Assembly: GCF_000172415.1 (NCBI RefSeq) | Contig: NZ_ABLD01000017.1 | Span: 1 to 64,000, forward strand | Length of the DNA: 64,000 bases | Source: Paraburkholderia graminis C4D1M | GTDB taxonomy: Bacteria > Pseudomonadota > Gammaproteobacteria > Burkholderiales > Burkholderiaceae | Direction: 5' to 3' | Notes under the pieces: generated by a model | Told to the model about the DNA's origin: nothing | What the model saw: the letters and a program-made list of their open reading frames with translations, nothing else | Databases searched by the model: none | Translations under genes and position numbers: made by a program | Shown: piece after piece, positions 24,791 to 32,805 of the stretch | Numbering within the stretch: position 1 is the stretch's first letter | How the letters are laid out: each line of letters opens with the position of its first letter

Positions 24791-25732
24791 ATGTTGAATC
24801 GGAAAGCATTCGGCGTCGTGGTCGGCTTGAGCGCGCTCATCGGCGGGGCGAATCTCGCTCATGCCGACGACGTTTATATCCCGCTCATTTCGAAGGGTTT
24901 CCAGCATCAGTTCTGGCAGGCCGTCAAAGCCGGCGCGGAGCAGGGCGCGAAGGAACACAAGGTCAGAATCACGTTCGAAGGCCCGGAAACCGAGGCGATG
25001 GTCGACAAGCAGATCGACATGCTGTCGGCCGCGCTCGCGAAAAAACCGCAAGCCATCGGCATTGCCGCGCTCGATAGCAAGGCGGCCATTCCGCTCCTGA
25101 GACGCGCGCAGTCGGCGAAGATTCCGGTGATCGCATTCGACTCCGGCGTGGACAGCGACATCCCGCTCACGACCTGCTCGACCGACAATCTCGCCGCCGC
25201 CGCGCTCGCCGCCGACAAGATGGCCGACGCCATCGGCAATGCGGGCGATGTCGGCGTGATCGTGCACGATCAGACGAGCCGCACGGGCATCGACCGGCGC
25301 GACGGCTTCGTGAACCAGATGAAGAGCAAGCATCCGAACGTGAAGATCGTGTCCGTGCAATACGGCGGCGGCGACCACCTGAAGTCCGCGGAAATCGCCA
25401 AGGCGATGATTCAGGCGAACCCGAACCTGAAGGGCATTTTCGGCGCGAACGAAGGCTCCGCGGAAGGCGCGGCAATCGGCGTCAAGGAGTCGGGCAAGAA
25501 GCTCGTGCTGATCGGCTACGACTCGGGCAAGGAGCAGAAGGACGACATCAACTCAGGGCTGATGGCGGGCGCGATCACGCAGAACCCGATCGGCATCGGC
25601 AAATGCGTGGTGGATTCCGCGGTCAAGGCGCTCAAAGGCGAAAAGCTGCCGAAGAAAGTCGACACCGGCTTTTACTGGTACGACAAGAGCAACATGAACG
25701 ATCCAAAGATCGCGGCGGTGCTCTACGATTGA
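24791..25732 (+). CDS. Periplasmic sugar-binding protein (CUT2 family)
   Basis: A 313-residue protein with a signal peptide cleaved after AHA (MLNRKAFGVVVGLSALIGGA then NLAHADD). The mature part is a type I periplasmic binding fold: GFQHQFWQAVKAGAEQGAKE, DSGVDSD, NEGSAEGAAIGVKESGK and GYDSGKEQKDDI. It captures the sugar for the preceding ATPase and permease. AGGAGGAGAGAG lies before the ATG at 24791. The spacer from the permease gene is 93 bp, often used to allow higher expression of the binding protein. Confidence 0.92.
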   Translation: MLNRKAFGVVVGLSALIGGANLAHADDVYIPLISKGFQHQFWQAVKAGAEQGAKEHKVRITFEGPETEAMVDKQIDMLSAALAKKPQAIGIAALDSKAAIPLLRRAQSAKIPVIAFDSGVDSDIPLTTCSTDNLAAAALAADKMADAIGNAGDVGVIVHDQTSRTGIDRRDGFVNQMKSKHPNVKIVSVQYGGGDHLKSAEIAKAMIQANPNLKGIFGANEGSAEGAAIGVKESGKKLVLIGYDSGKEQKDDINSGLMAGAITQNPIGIGKCVVDSAVKALKGEKLPKKVDTGFYWYDKSNMNDPKIAAVLYD

Positions 25733-25768
25733 TCGTCGCCCGAATGCAGCCGTCGAGGAGCGTGTGAC

Positions 25769-27085
25769 ATGACCACCAGCACCACGATCACTACCATCAC
25801 CCGGCTGTCGGTGCGGGACATTCGCTTTCCGACCTCGCGCTCGCTCGACGGCTCCGACGCAATGAACGCCGCGCCCGATTATTCGGCCACTTACGTGACG
25901 CTCGAAACGGACGCGCCGCAAGCGCTCGTGGGTCATGGCCTGACGTTCACGATCGGGCGCGGCAATGAAATCTGCGTGAGGGCGGTGGAGGCGCTCGCGC
26001 CGCTCGTCGTCGGTAAAACGCTCGAGGACATTGCCGCGAACATGGGCGCGTTCTGGCGCGCACTGACGTCGGACAGCCAGTTGCGCTGGATCGGTCCGGA
26101 CAAGGGCGCGATCCATCTGGCCACCGCGGCGGTCGTCAATGCCGTGTGGGACCTGTGGGCGAAAGCGGAAGGCAAGCCGGTGTGGAAGCTGCTCGTCGAC
26201 ATGAGCCCCGAAGAACTCGTGCGCTGTCTCGACTTTCGCTATGTGACCGACGTCATCACGCCGCACGAAGCGATCGCGATGCTGCATCGTCACGCGGCGA
26301 CCAAGGCCGTGCGCGAGAAGGAAATGCTCGCGCAAGGCTACCCGGCTTACACGACCTCGGCGGGCTGGCTCGGCTACGACGACGACAAGATTCGCCGCCT
26401 CGCGCGCGAAGGCGTCGCGCAGGGCTGGACGCATTTCAAGCAGAAGGTCGGCGGCAATCTGGATGAAGACATGCGCCGCGCCCGCATTTTGCGCGAGGAA
26501 ATCGGCCCCGGCCGCAAGCTGATGATGGACGCGAACCAGGTGTGGGACGTCGATGAAGCCATTGCCAACATGCGGCATCTCGCGCAATTCGATCCGTGGT
26601 GGATCGAGGAGCCGACGAGCCCCGACGACATTCTCGGTCACGCGGCGATTCGCGCGCGGCTCGCACCGATCGGCGTGGCGACCGGCGAGCACTGTCATAA
26701 CCGCGTGATGTTCAAGCAGTTGCTGCAGGCGCATGCGATCGACTTTTGCCAGGTCGACAGTTGCCGGCTGGGCGGTCTGAACGAAGTGATCGTCGTGCTG
26801 CTGATGGCGGCGAAGTTCGGCGTGCCGGTGTGTCCGCACGCGGGCGGCGTCGGTTTATGCGAGTACGTCCAGCATATTTCGCTGTTCGACTATATTTGCG
26901 TGTCGGCGTCGCTGGAGAACCGCGTGCTCGAATACGTGGATCATTTGCACGAGCATTTCGTCGATCCTGTCGTGATCCGCAACGGCCGTTATATGCCGCC
27001 GCAGCGTCCGGGCTACAGCATCGAGATTCACGCGGACTCGCTCGATCAGCATGATTTTCCTGGCGGCGCCGCCTGGCGCATCTGA
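25769..27085 (+). CDS. L-fuconate dehydratase (enolase superfamily)
   Basis: A 438-residue mandelate-racemase-type enzyme that removes water from L-fuconate to give 2-keto-3-deoxy-L-fuconate in the oxidative L-fucose pathway. The catalytic K-x-K is in HFKQKVGG; metal ligands are in LMMDANQVWD (Asp), WWIEEPTSPDD (Glu) and GVATGEHCHNR (Glu); the second acid-base His is in VCPHAGGVGLCEYV. Full length and these motifs match FucD well. It follows the ABC transporter by 36 bp, so the operon likely handles L-fucose or L-fuconate. The dehydrogenase, lactonase and aldolase steps are not in the window. Confidence 0.9.
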   Translation: MTTSTTITTITRLSVRDIRFPTSRSLDGSDAMNAAPDYSATYVTLETDAPQALVGHGLTFTIGRGNEICVRAVEALAPLVVGKTLEDIAANMGAFWRALTSDSQLRWIGPDKGAIHLATAAVVNAVWDLWAKAEGKPVWKLLVDMSPEELVRCLDFRYVTDVITPHEAIAMLHRHAATKAVREKEMLAQGYPAYTTSAGWLGYDDDKIRRLAREGVAQGWTHFKQKVGGNLDEDMRRARILREEIGPGRKLMMDANQVWDVDEAIANMRHLAQFDPWWIEEPTSPDDILGHAAIRARLAPIGVATGEHCHNRVMFKQLLQAHAIDFCQVDSCRLGGLNEVIVVLLMAAKFGVPVCPHAGGVGLCEYVQHISLFDYICVSASLENRVLEYVDHLHEHFVDPVVIRNGRYMPPQRPGYSIEIHADSLDQHDFPGGAAWRI

Positions 27086-27185
27086 TGCACGCGAGGCAAG
27101 CGAAGAGACGGCCGTGTAAACTCGCCGTTTAGCGACCTGCTTGCGAAGTATTCGACACGCAGGCCGCCCACGCCAGGCCACGACC

Positions 27186-27692
27186 ATGCATCATCATTTG
27201 AAATACCTGAGCGGCTATCCGCCCGCGCTGCTCGACAAAGTCAACAAGCTCATCGCCGACGATCAACTGGGCGCATACCTCGCTGCCCGTTATCCGAACA
27301 CGCACGACGTGCAAACCGACCGCGCGCTCTACACGTATTGCGCGGAATTGAAGCGCGAGCATCTGCGCAGCGCGGAGCAGATCGACAAGGTCACGTACGA
27401 CAGCAAGCTCGACGTGATGCGCCACGCGTTGGGCCTGCACACGAGCATCTCGCGTGTGCAGGGCGGCAAGCTGAAGGCGAAGAAGGAAATCCGCATCGCG
27501 TCGTTATTCAAAAACGCGGCGCCGGAGTTTCTGAAGATGATCGTGGTGCACGAACTCGCGCATCTGAAGGAAAGCGATCACAACAAGGCGTTTTACCGCC
27601 TCTGCGAGTTCATGCAGCCGGGCTACCATCAGTTCGAATTCGATCTGCGGCTTCACCTCACGCATCGCGCGTTGGCGAAGGCGCAGACCTGA
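27186..27692 (+). CDS. YgjP-like zinc metallopeptidase-domain protein
   Basis: A 168-residue protein of the YgjP/WLM type (DUF45). The zinc motif is VVHELAHLKESDHNKAFYRL: HELAH supplies two ligands and the downstream His in DHNKAF the third. Such proteins are small predicted metallopeptidases of unclear substrate. Start ATG 27186 (MHHHLKYLSG) fits the family. It ends 4 bp from the convergent FdhF-like gene, and a small hairpin spans both stop codons. Confidence 0.85.
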   Translation: MHHHLKYLSGYPPALLDKVNKLIADDQLGAYLAARYPNTHDVQTDRALYTYCAELKREHLRSAEQIDKVTYDSKLDVMRHALGLHTSISRVQGGKLKAKKEIRIASLFKNAAPEFLKMIVVHELAHLKESDHNKAFYRLCEFMQPGYHQFEFDLRLHLTHRALAKAQT

Positions 27693-27696
27693 TGCG

Positions 27697-30045
27697 TCAG
27701 GCCGCGACGGCCTCGAGCGCCGACGCCTTCAACAACACGGGAATCGACTTCGAAGTCGGCGTGCCCGCGCCGTCCGCAACCGACGACAGCGGCACGAGCG
27801 GATTCGTCTCCGGATAATAAGCGCCGAGGCAGCCGCGCGGAATGTCGTATTCGACCAGCAAAAAGCCATCCGCGTGACGCTCGATGCCGTCGGCCCACAC
27901 GCTCGTGATGTCCACGCGCTGTCCGGCCGCGAAACCCAGCATCGCGATGTCGTCCTTGTTGGCGAACAGCACGCGCCGCTGTCCGTATACGCCGCGATAA
28001 CGGTCGTCGAGCCCGTAAATCGTCGTGTTGTACTGATCGTGCGAACGCGTCGTCATCAGCGTCATCAGGCGCTCGCCATGCTGCTCGCGCGCGCGATGAA
28101 TCGGCGTGTCGAGCGCGATGGCATGCACGAGGAACTGCGCCTTGCCGCTCGGCGTTTTCCAGATCCGTTCACGCGATGCGACGCCGAGATGGAAGCCGCC
28201 CGGACGCTTCAGACGCTCGTTGTAATCGTCAAAGCCGTCGATCACTTTCGCGATGCCGTCGCGAATCAGCGCGTAGTCCGCGGCATGCGCGAGCCAGTCG
28301 ACCTTGTGGCTGCCGATCGTCGCGTGCGCCATGCGCGCGACGATCGCGATTTCGGAGAGCAGATTTTCTGAAGCCGGCTTATTCATGCCGTACGAGATGT
28401 GCACCATGCTCATCGAATCCTCGACGCTCACGCCTTGCGCGACGCCGTTCTGCAAGTCGATCTCGGTGCGGCCGAGCGTCGGCAGAATCAGCGCATCGCG
28501 GCCATGCACGAGATGGCTGCGGTTCAGCTTCGTCGTGATGTGCACGGTGAGATCGCACGAACGCATCGCTTCCCACGTGCGCGGCGTGTCCGGCGTCGCA
28601 ATCGAGAAGTTGCCGCCGAGCCCGATAAACACCTTCACCTTGCGATCGAGCATCGCCTGAATCGTGTTCACGACGTCGAGCCCATGCTCGCGCGGCGGCT
28701 CGAAACCGTACACCTCGCCGAGCCGGTCGAGAAACGCCTGCGTGGGCTTTTCCTCGATGCCGACAGTGCGGTCGCCCTGCACGTTCGAATGGCCGCGCAC
28801 CGGGCAGAGCCCCGCGCCGCGCCGGCCGATATTGCCGCGCATCATCATCAGGTTCGACAGCAGTTGCACTGTCGCCACCGAATTCTTGTGCTGCGTGAGA
28901 CCCATGCCCCACGTCGAAATCACTGCGCGGCCTTTCGCATAGATGTCGGCGAGCTTCAGCACATCTTCGTAAGGCACGCCCGATTCGGCGACGATGGTGT
29001 CCCAGCGCTCGGCGCGCAGGTCTTGTGCGAACGCCTCGAAGCCGACCGTGTGTTCGGCGAGGAACGCAACGTCGAGCACGCGAGCCAGACCGGACGCCTG
29101 CGCTTCGTCATCGAGTTCGATCACGCGCTTGGCCACGCCCTTGATGAGCGCGAAGTCGCCGCCGACCTTCGGGCGGATAAACACCGAGCTGATTTTCGTG
29201 CTGCCCATCGTCAGCATTTCCACCGGATGCTGCGGGCTCGCGAAACGCTCCAGCCCGCGCTCCTTCAGCGGATTGATCGACACGATGGTCGCGCCGCGCT
29301 TTGCGCACTCGCGCAGTTCGCCGAGCATCCGCGGATGGTTGGTCGCCGGGTTCTGGCCGAAGATCAGCAGCGTGTCCGCGTGTTCGAAGTCGTCGAGCGT
29401 GACCGTGCCTTTGCCGATGCCGACCGTGTGCGGCAAGCCGCGGCTCGTCGCTTCGTGGCACATGTTCGAGCAGTCGGGGAAATTGTTGGTGCCGTACATG
29501 CGCACGAACAACTGGTAGAGAAACGCAGCTTCGTTGCTTGCGCGGCCCGACGTGTAGAACGCGGCCTGGTCCGGATCGTCAAGGCGCTTCAGATGGCTCG
29601 CGATCAGATCGAATGCTTCGTCCCAGCCGATCGGCACGTAGCGGTCGCTCATCGCGTCGTAGACGAGCGGGTCGGTCAGGCGGCCGTGCTGTTCGAGCTC
29701 GAAGTCGGACTGCGTCATGAGTTCGGCGACCGTATGCTCCGTGAAGAACGCGGGCGTCACGCGCTTGCTGGTCGCCTCGGCGGCGACCGCCTTCACGCCG
29801 TTCTCGCAGAACTCGAACGTGGACGCATGCTCGCGGTCGGGCCACGCGCAGCCGGGGCAGTCGAAGCCGTCCGGCTGATTCTGCTTGAGCAGCGTGCGGT
29901 AATTGCCGCCCGTGACCTTTTCCTTGATCAGGTTGATGGCGACGTACTTGAGCGCGCCCCAGCCGGCCGCCGGGTGCGTGTACGGCTCGATGCGGGCGCC
30001 GCTGGTGTCGGCGCCTGATTTATTGCGGATGTCGGTGTTCTTCAT
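27697..30045 (-). CDS. YdeP/FdhF-like molybdopterin oxidoreductase
   Basis: A 782-residue molybdopterin enzyme of the YdeP family (related to formate dehydrogenase alpha). Key features: DCPGCAWPD near the N-terminus, QAAFYTSGRASNEAAFLYQL, DCSNMCHEATSRGL (likely Mo ligand Cys), GQNPATNHPRMLG, and a C-terminal molydopterin-binding dinucleotide domain (MTTRSHDQYNTTIYGL). It lacks the N-terminal 4Fe-4S cluster of FdhF-type catalysts. In E. coli, YdeP is linked to acid resistance; its reaction is not firmly known. Start at 30045 (MKNTDIRNK) avoids an extension into the divergent promoter. It shares an intergenic region with a MocR regulator that may control it. Confidence 0.88.
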   Translation of the reverse strand: MKNTDIRNKSGADTSGARIEPYTHPAAGWGALKYVAINLIKEKVTGGNYRTLLKQNQPDGFDCPGCAWPDREHASTFEFCENGVKAVAAEATSKRVTPAFFTEHTVAELMTQSDFELEQHGRLTDPLVYDAMSDRYVPIGWDEAFDLIASHLKRLDDPDQAAFYTSGRASNEAAFLYQLFVRMYGTNNFPDCSNMCHEATSRGLPHTVGIGKGTVTLDDFEHADTLLIFGQNPATNHPRMLGELRECAKRGATIVSINPLKERGLERFASPQHPVEMLTMGSTKISSVFIRPKVGGDFALIKGVAKRVIELDDEAQASGLARVLDVAFLAEHTVGFEAFAQDLRAERWDTIVAESGVPYEDVLKLADIYAKGRAVISTWGMGLTQHKNSVATVQLLSNLMMMRGNIGRRGAGLCPVRGHSNVQGDRTVGIEEKPTQAFLDRLGEVYGFEPPREHGLDVVNTIQAMLDRKVKVFIGLGGNFSIATPDTPRTWEAMRSCDLTVHITTKLNRSHLVHGRDALILPTLGRTEIDLQNGVAQGVSVEDSMSMVHISYGMNKPASENLLSEIAIVARMAHATIGSHKVDWLAHAADYALIRDGIAKVIDGFDDYNERLKRPGGFHLGVASRERIWKTPSGKAQFLVHAIALDTPIHRAREQHGERLMTLMTTRSHDQYNTTIYGLDDRYRGVYGQRRVLFANKDDIAMLGFAAGQRVDITSVWADGIERHADGFLLVEYDIPRGCLGAYYPETNPLVPLSSVADGAGTPTSKSIPVLLKASALEAVAA

Positions 30046-30210
30046 GATGTTGCCGCGCGTGGTCTTGTCATGGCTTTTCGGCCGATGTTCCAAGACTACT
30101 GTGTTCCAATCGCAGTGCAGCATACAGAAAAACAAAAAGGGAAGGGATACAGTTCTTGCGTTTTGTCATAGACTGGCGCGCGAGATATCCGTTTTCCTTG
30201 AGCCACGTCC
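30046..30210. promoter_or_regulatory. Divergent promoter between FdhF-like and MocR-like genes
   Basis: 165 bp separating the starts of the molybdoenzyme gene (30045, minus) and the MocR-type regulator (30211, plus). It is locally AT-rich (for example AAAAACAAAAAGG near 30127) and should hold both promoters and a MocR operator. MocR proteins often regulate a divergent neighbour, but no operator could be defined. Confidence 0.5.
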
Positions 30211-31644
30211 TTGAAACTCTACGAAAAGCTCGCCGACGAAATCACCCAGTCCGTGCGCCGCGGCGTCTTCGCGGCGGGCGAGCGGATTCCGTCCGTGCGG
30301 CAGGCGAGCCAGCAGCATGGCGTGAGCATCAAGACGGTGCTGCATGCGTATGCGTTGCTGGAAAGCCGGGGCATCGTCGAAACGCGTCCGCAGTCCGGTT
30401 ATTTCGTGCGCGAAGCGGCGCTGAATGCGTTCCGCCCCGAGACGCGGCGCGGGGACAGCAAAGCCGCGCCGCCCGTTGCCCCGGTTGCCGCCGAGGTCGA
30501 CGTGAGCCGTCTCGTGCTCTCCACGCTGCGCAGCATCCGCGCGCACGACGCCGTGCCGTTCGGCTCACCATATCCCGACCCGTCGCTGTTTCCGTGGCGG
30601 CGCATCAATCAGTATGCGAACGCGATTGCGCGCCGTCAGGCGAGCTGGAATCTGATCGACGATCTGCCGCCCGGCAACCCCGAACTGATCCGGCAGATTG
30701 CGCGCCGTTATGCCGAGAACGGCATGCCCGTCGATCCCGGCGAGATCGTCATCACGCTCGGCGCCACCGAGGCAATCAACCTCAGCCTGCAGGCGATCGC
30801 CAAACCGGGCGACACGGTGGCCGTCGAATCGCCGACTTACTACGCGATGCTGCACGCCATCGAGCGGCTCGGCATGCGCGCGATCGAGGTGGCGACGCAT
30901 CCCGTCGACGGCATCGACATCGACGCGCTCGCGCAGGTGATCGCAAGACAGAAGATCGCCGCCTGCATGGTGATGCCGAACTTCCAGAATCCGCTCGGTT
31001 TTCAGATGCCGGACGCGCGCAAGCGGCAACTCGTCGAACTGCTCGCCGCGCACCAGATTCCGGTCATCGAAAACGATGTGTATCAGGAGCTGTATTTCGG
31101 CGAGTCGCGGCCGTCCACATTGAAGAGCTTCGACACGCAGGGGCTCGTGCTGCATTGCGCGTCGTTCTCTAAAAGCCTGACGGCGTCGTACCGGATAGGC
31201 TGGGCGCTGCCGGGCCGTTATCGCGCGCAGGTCGAGAAGCTCAAGTTTCTGAATACGCTGACGACACCTTCGGTGCCGCAGGTCGCCGTCGCCGATTATT
31301 TGCGGCAGGACGGCTACGACCGGCATCTGCGGCATGTGCGCAAGGTTTATCGGCAGCAGGCGAGCATCATGAGCGCGATGGTGCAGCGGTTCTTTCCGGC
31401 GGGCACGCGCATCTCCGCGCCGCAAGGCGGCTATGTGCTGTGGGTGGAGTTGCCCGAGCGCGTCGATTCGATGAAGCTGTATCGGGCGGCGCTCGCGCGC
31501 GGCATCACGGTCGGGCCCGGCATGATGTTTTCGACGCGCAACGATTTTCGCCATTTCATCCGGCTCAACTACAGCTATCCGTGGACGGCTGACAGCGAGG
31601 CGGCGTTAAAGACACTCGGCGAACTGATCACGCAGATGACGTGA
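30211..31644 (+). CDS. MocR-type transcriptional regulator (GntR HTH + aminotransferase fold)
   Basis: A 477-residue protein. Residues 1-75 are a GntR winged helix (RIPSVRQASQQHGVSIKTVL); from about residue 110 on comes a fold-type I aminotransferase domain, with the PLP lysine in SFSKSLTASYRIGW. Such regulators bind PLP and usually control amino acid, PLP or related genes divergent from themselves. The TTG start at 30211 (MKLYEKLADEITQSVRRGVF) aligns with the family. Its neighbour is the FdhF-like gene, the likely target. Operator not identified. Confidence 0.9.
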   Translation: MKLYEKLADEITQSVRRGVFAAGERIPSVRQASQQHGVSIKTVLHAYALLESRGIVETRPQSGYFVREAALNAFRPETRRGDSKAAPPVAPVAAEVDVSRLVLSTLRSIRAHDAVPFGSPYPDPSLFPWRRINQYANAIARRQASWNLIDDLPPGNPELIRQIARRYAENGMPVDPGEIVITLGATEAINLSLQAIAKPGDTVAVESPTYYAMLHAIERLGMRAIEVATHPVDGIDIDALAQVIARQKIAACMVMPNFQNPLGFQMPDARKRQLVELLAAHQIPVIENDVYQELYFGESRPSTLKSFDTQGLVLHCASFSKSLTASYRIGWALPGRYRAQVEKLKFLNTLTTPSVPQVAVADYLRQDGYDRHLRHVRKVYRQQASIMSAMVQRFFPAGTRISAPQGGYVLWVELPERVDSMKLYRAALARGITVGPGMMFSTRNDFRHFIRLNYSYPWTADSEAALKTLGELITQMT

Positions 31645-31706
31645 AGCGCCGGCATCGCTCGCACGAAAAGCAAGGCGGCCGGCGGATAAAACACAAGGAG
31701 ACATGA

Positions 31707-32036
31707 ATGGACGAAGAGGGAATCGATCCGGTGCTGCTCGCCGTGCTCGCGCAGCTTTGGCGCGCGCAAAGTGAACGGCCCGCGCGGCAGACGCCGGGCG
31801 GCTCGTGGTCGCTCGCGAGGCTGTCGAAGCAGGCGAACGTGCCGATGAGCGCGCTGCGGCGGCAGTTGACGGCGCTCGTTGACAGCGGCCTCGTGGAGAC
31901 GATGTTCGATGAGGAGGGCGCCGGCACTGCGCGTCTTACGGAGACCGGCCGCGAGTTGTGCGCGGAGCTGTTCGGCGAGAGCGGAGCCGCGGAAGATGCC
32001 GCGCCTGATCCAGACACGCCGCCGAGCCTTCACTGA
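31707..32036 (+). CDS. Small winged-helix regulator-like protein
   Basis: A 109-residue protein whose central part (WSLARLSKQANVPMSALRRQ, LTALVDSGLVETMFDEEGAG, TARLTETGREL) is a MarR/ArsR-like winged helix with a wing and a C-terminal dimer helix. Found next to FdhF/YdeP-type genes in related bacteria, it may help control that cluster. The ATG at 31707 has AAGGAG upstream. The acidic tail is not conserved in the family sense. Ligand unknown. Confidence 0.65.
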   Translation: MDEEGIDPVLLAVLAQLWRAQSERPARQTPGGSWSLARLSKQANVPMSALRRQLTALVDSGLVETMFDEEGAGTARLTETGRELCAELFGESGAAEDAAPDPDTPPSLH

Positions 32037-32060
32037 AGCGACGCACGGCGCAGCGCATGA

Positions 32061-32555
32061 CTACGTTCGTCCCAACATCGCGACGCCGCAGAACCAGTCG
32101 CCGCCATGCGGCGTCTGGTGGTTCCACTGGCTGCCGTTCTGCTTGATGACGCTCGCGCACTGCTCGCCGATCACGATGCCGGGATGCGCGGCCGTGCATT
32201 GAAGCATCGTGGGATCGACGCTCGAAGCACCCATCCGCACACTCGCAATCACCTGCTCCAGTTCGCCGATACGCGCCGCGTACCACGTCCCCAAACACTC
32301 GGCGTCGCGGCAATTCGCCTCGCGCCACGCCCACTTGCTGTCGCTGTCGGCGATGAAGCCGCGCCGGTCGCTCACCGTGCGCCGCGCTTTCCAGTAGAGT
32401 CGGCCCAACGTATCGTCGAGGCGCGACAGCGCGGGATCGTTGCAGATGATCTTTTCGGCGAGCGAGCGTCCCTTGCTGCAATCGAAGCTCGCGGCTTGAG
32501 CGGACGGATGCGCGATCAGCAGCGCGGCGATCAGAAGAGGGCGGACGATTTTCAT
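32061..32555 (-). CDS. Periplasmic LprI-like (DUF1311) protein
   Basis: A 164-residue exported protein. MKIVRPLLIAALLIAHPSAQ then AAS is a signal peptide, and SFDCSKGRSLAEKIICNDPA followed by LSRLDDTLGRLYW is the LprI N-terminal domain with its two Cys (likely a disulfide). LprI-type proteins include periplasmic lysozyme inhibitors. The C-terminal part carries more Cys residues (CRDAECLG, WFCGVAMLG), suggesting further disulfides. Stands alone between other genes, converging with the small regulator 24 bp away. Confidence 0.8.
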   Translation of the reverse strand: MKIVRPLLIAALLIAHPSAQAASFDCSKGRSLAEKIICNDPALSRLDDTLGRLYWKARRTVSDRRGFIADSDSKWAWREANCRDAECLGTWYAARIGELEQVIASVRMGASSVDPTMLQCTAAHPGIVIGEQCASVIKQNGSQWNHQTPHGGDWFCGVAMLGRT

Positions 32556-32805
32556 GACGGTTCACGCGATGCAGGGTTTCTCATGCAACGGATGATCGTC
32601 CGATCGCGCGTCATGCGGACGCCGGAAAAAGCAGCGGTTAGCGCAAGTGATTACCAGATATTGCCTTGCGCGACGCGTGCGGCGCCGCGATAGTGGAAGA
32701 CACGGCAAATCGAAGCGCCACCTGCGGAAATCCTGTGCATTCGACGGGTATACCCTGGTGCGCTGCTTACACAATCTTGCCGATGTTGGGTAGGGGGGCG
32801 CATAT

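Noticed and set aside
28399..30018. 539-codon plus-strand frame opposite the FdhF-like gene
   Set aside because: No recognisable protein family; the minus strand codes for a complete molybdoenzyme.
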